A stretch of 64,000 nucleotides of DNA. Origin: JAMHWF01 sp048500255. GTDB lineage: Bacteria; Pseudomonadota; Gammaproteobacteria; Burkholderiales; Burkholderiaceae_C. The notes under the pieces are model-generated. The model was not told the DNA's origin, ran no database searches, and was given only the letters and a program-made list of their open reading frames with translations. Location of the stretch: NCBI GenBank assembly GCA_048500255.1, contig JASNYH010000001.1, forward strand, positions 620,001 to 684,000. The letters run 5' to 3'. The position numbers were made by a program, and so were the translations under genes. Below, piece after piece: positions 60,251-64,000 of this stretch; within the stretch, counting starts at the first letter, position 1; the number at the start of each line of letters is the position of its first letter.

Positions 60251-60325
60251 TGGTGGGCGGTGCAGGGTTCGAACCTGCGACTTCCACCGTGTGAAGGTGG
60301 CACTCTACCGCTGAGTTAACCGCCC
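60251..60325 (-). tRNA. tRNA-Val (CAC)
   Basis: 75-base cloverleaf on the minus strand: acceptor GGGCGG / CCGCCC, D arm ACTCAGCGGTAGAGT, anticodon stem CCACC / GGTGG with loop TTCACAC (anticodon CAC, 60291-60293), T loop GGTTCGAACC and encoded CCA. Confidence 0.95.
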
Positions 60326-60378
60326 GGCTGGTGTGGCCGGTGCCGCTCGCTGCGGGTCGCTGCGAGGGCGGGTGCGCA

Positions 60379-61083
60379 TTATGCCAGAGCAGCACGCCAC
60401 AGCGTCTTGCCGCCCGAGGCCTTGTCGAGCTCGGCGAGCAGCGCCTCGTGCGCCGCGGCTTCGTCATCGCTGGCGGCGAGCACGACGAGGTCGAACGCCG
60501 CGAAGTCGATCGGCGCGAGCTGCAGGTCGCCCGCGGCGGCGTCGGCGGCGTCGATGACGAGGGCGTTCTGGCCGCGCGTCATGCGGATGTAGACCTCGGC
60601 GAGCAGCCCGGCGTCGAGCAGCGCGCCGTGCACCGTGCGGCTGGCGTTGTCGACTTCGAGGCGCTTGCACAGCGCGTCGAGCGAGTTGGCCTTGCCGGGG
60701 TACATCTCGCGCGCCATCGTCAGGCTGTCGGTGATGCGGCCGACGCACTCCGTGATCGGCGCCTTGCCGAGGCGGCGCAACTCCTCGTTGAGGAAGCCGA
60801 CGTCGAAGCCGGCGTTGTGGATCACGATCTCGGCGCCGGCGAGGAAGGCGAGCAGTTCGTCGCAGATTTGCGCGAACAGCGGCTTGTCGGCGAGGAACTC
60901 GTCGGTCAGGCCATGAATGCGCACCGCGTCCTCGCTGTTGCGCCGCTCGGGGTTCAGGTAGAAGTGGCGGTGCGTGCCGGTGAGGCGCCGGTTCACCATC
61001 TCGATGCAGCCGATCTCGATGATGCGGTCGCCCGACTCGGGGCTCAGGCCCGTCGTCTCGGTGTCGAGGAAGATTTGTCGCAT
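60379..61083 (-). CDS. dnaQ: DNA polymerase III epsilon subunit (3'-5' proofreading exonuclease)
   Basis: 234 residues with the DnaQ exonuclease motifs: FLDTETTGL (ExoI) at the N-terminus, HNAGFDVGFL (ExoII) near 94 and TVHGALLDAGLLA (ExoIII-epsilon) near 150. Residues after 190 form the tail that binds the alpha subunit. It is four bases downstream of lgt on the same strand. Confidence 0.95.
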   Translation of the reverse strand: MRQIFLDTETTGLSPESGDRIIEIGCIEMVNRRLTGTHRHFYLNPERRNSEDAVRIHGLTDEFLADKPLFAQICDELLAFLAGAEIVIHNAGFDVGFLNEELRRLGKAPITECVGRITDSLTMAREMYPGKANSLDALCKRLEVDNASRTVHGALLDAGLLAEVYIRMTRGQNALVIDAADAAAGDLQLAPIDFAAFDLVVLAASDDEAAAHEALLAELDKASGGKTLWRAALA

Positions 61084-61087
61084 GGGT

Positions 61088-61894
61088 TCAAGCCCCTTCT
61101 TGCTGCCGCGCGCCGGCCCACCACCACAGCGCCGCGCCGCCCGCGATCATCGGCAGGCACAGCCACTGGCCCATGCTCATGTTCAGCGCGAGCAGGCCGA
61201 GGAAGGCGTCGGGCTCGCGGAACCACTCGGCGACGAAGCGCAGCACGCCGTAGCCGAACAGGAACGCGCCCGATACCTGCCCGGTGCGGCGAGGCTTGCG
61301 CGCATAGATCCACAGCAGCGCGAACAGCAGCAGCCCTTCGAGCAGGAACTGATAGACCTGCGACGGATGGCGCGGCAGCGCCGAGCCCGACTGCGGGAAC
61401 ACCATCGCCCACGGCAGGCTCGGGTCGGCGGCGCGCCCCCACAGCTCGCCGTTGATGAAGTTGCCGATGCGCCCGGCCGCCAGCCCGGTGGGGATGCACG
61501 GCGCGATCAGGTCGGTCACTTCGAGGAAGCGCCGGCCGCGCCGGCGCGCATAGGCCAGCATCGCGACGAGCACGCCGAGCAGCCCGCCGTGGAACGACAT
61601 GCCGCCCTTCCAGACGGCGAACGCCTCGAGCGGATGCGCGGCGTAGTAGTCCGGCTTGTAGAACAGCGCGTAGCCGAGCCGCCCGCCGATCACGACGCCG
61701 AGCACGCCCCAGAACAGCAGGTCCTCGACGTCGCGGCGCGTCCAGCCCGCGTCGGCGAACGGCGCGCGCTTGACGCGCAGCGACGCCAGCCACAGGAACA
61801 GCCCGAACGCCGCCAGGTACGTCAACCCGTACCAGTGGATCGCCACCGGGCCGAGCTGCAGTGCGACGGGATCGAATTGCGGATGCGTCAGCAT
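61088..61894 (-). CDS. lgt: Prolipoprotein diacylglyceryl transferase
   Basis: 268-residue inner-membrane enzyme with about seven helices that transfers diacylglycerol to the lipobox Cys of prolipoproteins. The Lgt signature GRIGNFINGELWG is near 140, with the essential HGG motif (SFHGGLLG) near 103. The ATG giving MLTHPQFDPVALQLG is the standard start; the frame is open further upstream but would overlap the divergent ilvD. Confidence 0.97.
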   Translation of the reverse strand: MLTHPQFDPVALQLGPVAIHWYGLTYLAAFGLFLWLASLRVKRAPFADAGWTRRDVEDLLFWGVLGVVIGGRLGYALFYKPDYYAAHPLEAFAVWKGGMSFHGGLLGVLVAMLAYARRRGRRFLEVTDLIAPCIPTGLAAGRIGNFINGELWGRAADPSLPWAMVFPQSGSALPRHPSQVYQFLLEGLLLFALLWIYARKPRRTGQVSGAFLFGYGVLRFVAEWFREPDAFLGLLALNMSMGQWLCLPMIAGGAALWWWAGARQQEGA

Positions 61895-61967
61895 GGGCCG
61901 AGATGCTAGCAGCGCCGCGTCACTAGAATCATGCGGCGAGAGTCCCGCGACCTCCGGGAGGGCTTCG

Positions 61968-63668
61968 ATGGCCGACACCCCGCCGATGAAGATCAACCGC
62001 CGTTCCGCCCACATCACGGAGGGCATCGCGCGTGCGCCCAACCGCTCGATGTACTACGGCATGGGCTACCAGGAGGCCGACTTCAAGAAGCCGATGATCG
62101 GCGTCGCCAACGGCCACTCGACGATCACGCCGTGCAACGCCGGCCTGCAGCGGCTGGCCGATGCGGCGGTTGCGGGCCTCGAGGCCGCCGGCGCCAATGC
62201 GCAACTCTTCGGCACGCCGACGATCAGCGACGGCATGGCGATGGGCACCGAGGGCATGAAGTACAGCCTGGTGTCGCGCGAAGTCATCGCCGATTGCATC
62301 GAGACCTGCGTCGGCGGCCAGTGGATGGACGGCGTGCTCGTCATCGGCGGCTGCGACAAGAACATGCCCGGCGGCATGATGGGCATGCTGCGCGCCAACG
62401 TGCCGTCGATCTACGTCTACGGCGGCACCATCCTCCCCGGTTACTACAAGGGCCAGGCGCTCAACATCGTCAGCGTGTTCGAGGCCGTAGGCCAGTTCAG
62501 CGCCGGCAGGATGACGCAGGAGGACTTCAGCAGCATCGAGAAGTGCGCCATCCCCGGCAACGGCTCGTGCGGCGGCATGTACACCGCCAACACGATGAGC
62601 TCGGCGTTCGAGGCGCTCGGCATGAGCCTGCCCTATTCGTCGACGCAGGCCAACGTCGACGAGGAGAAGGTCGAGAGCACGCGCGAGTCGGCGCGCATGC
62701 TCGTCGAGGCGGTCAAGCGCGACCTGAAGCCGCGCGACATCGTGACGCGCGAGTCGATCGAGAACGCCGTCGCCGTCATCATGGCGATCGGCGGCTCGAC
62801 CAACGCCGTGCTGCACTTTCTCGCGATCGCGCACGCCGCCGGCGTCGAGTGGACGATCGACGACTTCGAGCGCGTGCGCAAGAAGGTGCCGGTGCTGTGC
62901 GACCTCAAGCCCAGCGGCCAGTACCTCGCCGTCGACCTGCACCGCGCTGGCGGCATCCCGGCCGTGATGAAGCTGCTGCTGCAGGCCGGCCTGCTGCACG
63001 GCCACTGCATGACGATCACCGGCAAGACGATCGCCGAGACGCTGGCCGGCGTGCCGCTGCGCGGCGCCGGCCAGCCGGTGATCCGCCCGCTCGCCGACCC
63101 GATGTACGCCGAGGGCCACCTCGCCATCCTCAAGGGCAACCTGAGCCCCGAGGGCTGCGTCGCCAAGATCACGGGCCTGAAGAATCCCGTCATCACGGGC
63201 CCGGCGCGCGTCTTCGACGACGAGCAGTCGGCGCTCGAGGCCATCATGGCCGGGCGCATCAGGGCGGGCGACGTGATGGTGCTGCGCTACCTCGGCCCCA
63301 AGGGCGGACCCGGCATGCCCGAGATGCTCGCCCCCACCGGCGCACTGATCGGCCAAGGCCTGGGCGAGAGCGTCGGGCTGATCACCGACGGGCGCTTTTC
63401 AGGCGGCACCTGGGGCATGGTCGTCGGCCACGTCGCGCCCGAGGCCTATGAAGGCGGCACGATCGCGCTGGTGCAGGAAGGCGACCCGGTCACGATCGAC
63501 GCCCACCGGCTGCTGCTCGAGCTGCACGTCGACGCCGCCGAACTGGCGCGCCGGCGCGCCGCGTGGCAGCGCCCGGCGCCGCGCTACACGCGCGGCGTGC
63601 TCGCCAAGTTCGCGTTCAATGCGTCGAGCGCGAGCAGCGGCGCGGTGCTCGACCGCTACGCGGGCTGA
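61968..63668 (+). CDS. ilvD: Dihydroxy-acid dehydratase, short form
   Basis: 566 residues, the length of the shorter IlvD/Edd family members that carry a [2Fe-2S] cluster. Motifs: GGCDKNMPGGMMGM, IPGNGSCGGMYTANTM and GRFSGGTWGMVVGH. The sequence pattern differs clearly from the 619-residue IlvD at 52 kb, so it is not a recent duplicate. Branched-chain dihydroxyacid dehydration is most likely. TAGAAT at about 61924 may be the -10. Confidence 0.94.
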   Translation: MADTPPMKINRRSAHITEGIARAPNRSMYYGMGYQEADFKKPMIGVANGHSTITPCNAGLQRLADAAVAGLEAAGANAQLFGTPTISDGMAMGTEGMKYSLVSREVIADCIETCVGGQWMDGVLVIGGCDKNMPGGMMGMLRANVPSIYVYGGTILPGYYKGQALNIVSVFEAVGQFSAGRMTQEDFSSIEKCAIPGNGSCGGMYTANTMSSAFEALGMSLPYSSTQANVDEEKVESTRESARMLVEAVKRDLKPRDIVTRESIENAVAVIMAIGGSTNAVLHFLAIAHAAGVEWTIDDFERVRKKVPVLCDLKPSGQYLAVDLHRAGGIPAVMKLLLQAGLLHGHCMTITGKTIAETLAGVPLRGAGQPVIRPLADPMYAEGHLAILKGNLSPEGCVAKITGLKNPVITGPARVFDDEQSALEAIMAGRIRAGDVMVLRYLGPKGGPGMPEMLAPTGALIGQGLGESVGLITDGRFSGGTWGMVVGHVAPEAYEGGTIALVQEGDPVTIDAHRLLLELHVDAAELARRRAAWQRPAPRYTRGVLAKFAFNASSASSGAVLDRYAG

Positions 63669-63672
63669 TCGG

Positions 63673-64000
63673 TCAACGCTTGCCGGCGTCGTCGGGCGAC
63701 AGCTGCGAGCTGTCGACGAACTGGCTGCTGCGCGCCACCACGTCCTTGTTGTGCTTGCGCTCGGCGGCGCGGCGCTCCTCGACGCGCTCGACCTCGGCGC
63801 GGCGCGCCTTCCTGACGCGCTCGGAGCGCTCGCGATCGCGCGGGTCGATGCCCAGCGCGACGAGGTGCTTGCGCCGGCGCTCGGCCTTGCGCTCCTCCAT
63901 GCGGTCCATCGCGCGCCTTTGCGTCAGCCCCATCTTGTCGGAGTACGCCCACCACAGCACGGCCAGACCGAACGGCCACAGCACGGCCAGCCAGCCCCAT
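63673..64000 (-). CDS. Small Trp-rich membrane protein (TIGR04438 type), partial
   Basis: The frame is open to the right edge, so the N-terminus is missing. The visible part is a Trp-rich membrane segment (GWLAVLWPFGLAVLWWAYSDKMG), then RRAMDRMEERKAERRRKHL and a highly charged helical tail. This matches the small Trp-rich protein family of Burkholderiales, which often lies beside ilvD/lgt. Function unknown. Confidence 0.8.
   Translation of the reverse strand, partial: WGWLAVLWPFGLAVLWWAYSDKMGLTQRRAMDRMEERKAERRRKHLVALGIDPRDRERSERVRKARRAEVERVEERRAAERKHNKDVVARSSQFVDSSQLSPDDAGKR

Overview
The window is about 70% G+C and reads like the chromosome of a betaproteobacterium of the order Burkholderiales (Rubrivivax/Sphaerotilaceae-like; inferred from gene content, not from a database match). 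Pointers are a phasin with PhaR-type operators, a cysI-DUF934-cysH-cysD-cysN-cobA sulfate-assimilation operon, a tripartite-tricarboxylate (Bug) receptor, a PEP-CTERM protein, the paired aminoacyl-tRNA-protein transferases Aat and Bpt, and lgt-ilvD next to a small Trp-rich protein. Many neighbouring genes overlap by ATGA or GTGA, so translational coupling is common and several starts were fixed that way.

Layout. 0-9 kb: folD, prlC, a DUF4124/glutaredoxin-like exported protein, then a minus-strand run (ion transporter, hydroxyacid dehydrogenase, rmuC, MFS permease). 9.2-17.7 kb: phasin, the sulfate-assimilation operon, a 7Fe ferredoxin and its NADP reductase. 17.7-20.6 kb: a TPP riboswitch in front of a TonB-dependent receptor, then a host-attachment-type protein. 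20.7-23.9 kb: tRNA-Asn followed by a small lower-G+C island (HAF-repeat PEP-CTERM protein, IS3 remnant, SEC-C/HEPN protein) that ends in a 12-bp copy of the tRNA anticodon region. 24.0-29.2 kb: a minus-strand operon of a c-type cytochrome, two dihaem cytochrome c peroxidase/MauG proteins and a qNOR-family protein whose active-site and quinol-site substitutions look like nitric oxide dismutase (Nod). This is the most exciting item in the window. 29.3-35 kb: FmdB, a LuxR-type regulator and an AprBA-like ferredoxin/flavoprotein pair with a Bug receptor and a Rieske oxygenase. 35-41.6 kb: a DUF364 protein, a cytochrome P450, and an NHEJ operon (ligD, ku, MerR-TPR). 41.7-44.8 kb: four envelope proteins. 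44.9-49.2 kb: aat-bpt-amidase, DUF454 and LysR genes. 49.1-53.8 kb: an old-yellow-enzyme-type reductase with two small coupled genes, divergent from a long-form ilvD. 53.9-60.2 kb: an FAD monooxygenase and aryl-CoA/AMP ligase pair, a divergent Cys-rich flavodoxin-fold protein, and an orphan adenylation-carrier gene followed by what looks like a truncated NRPS module. 60.2-64 kb: tRNA-Val, dnaQ, lgt, a short-form ilvD and a Trp-rich small protein.

How the parts fit. The cys genes take sulfate through APS to sulfide; the APS-type reductase explains why no APS kinase is needed, and cobA supplies the sirohaem precursor for CysI. The cytochrome/peroxidase/Nod-like operon would handle NO and peroxide in the cell envelope, possibly making O2 from NO. 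The 29.5-35 kb cluster looks like uptake and oxidation of an unknown organic acid. The 53.9-58 kb genes look like CoA-dependent aromatic acid catabolism. All functions come from reading motifs by eye; no alignment or search was run.
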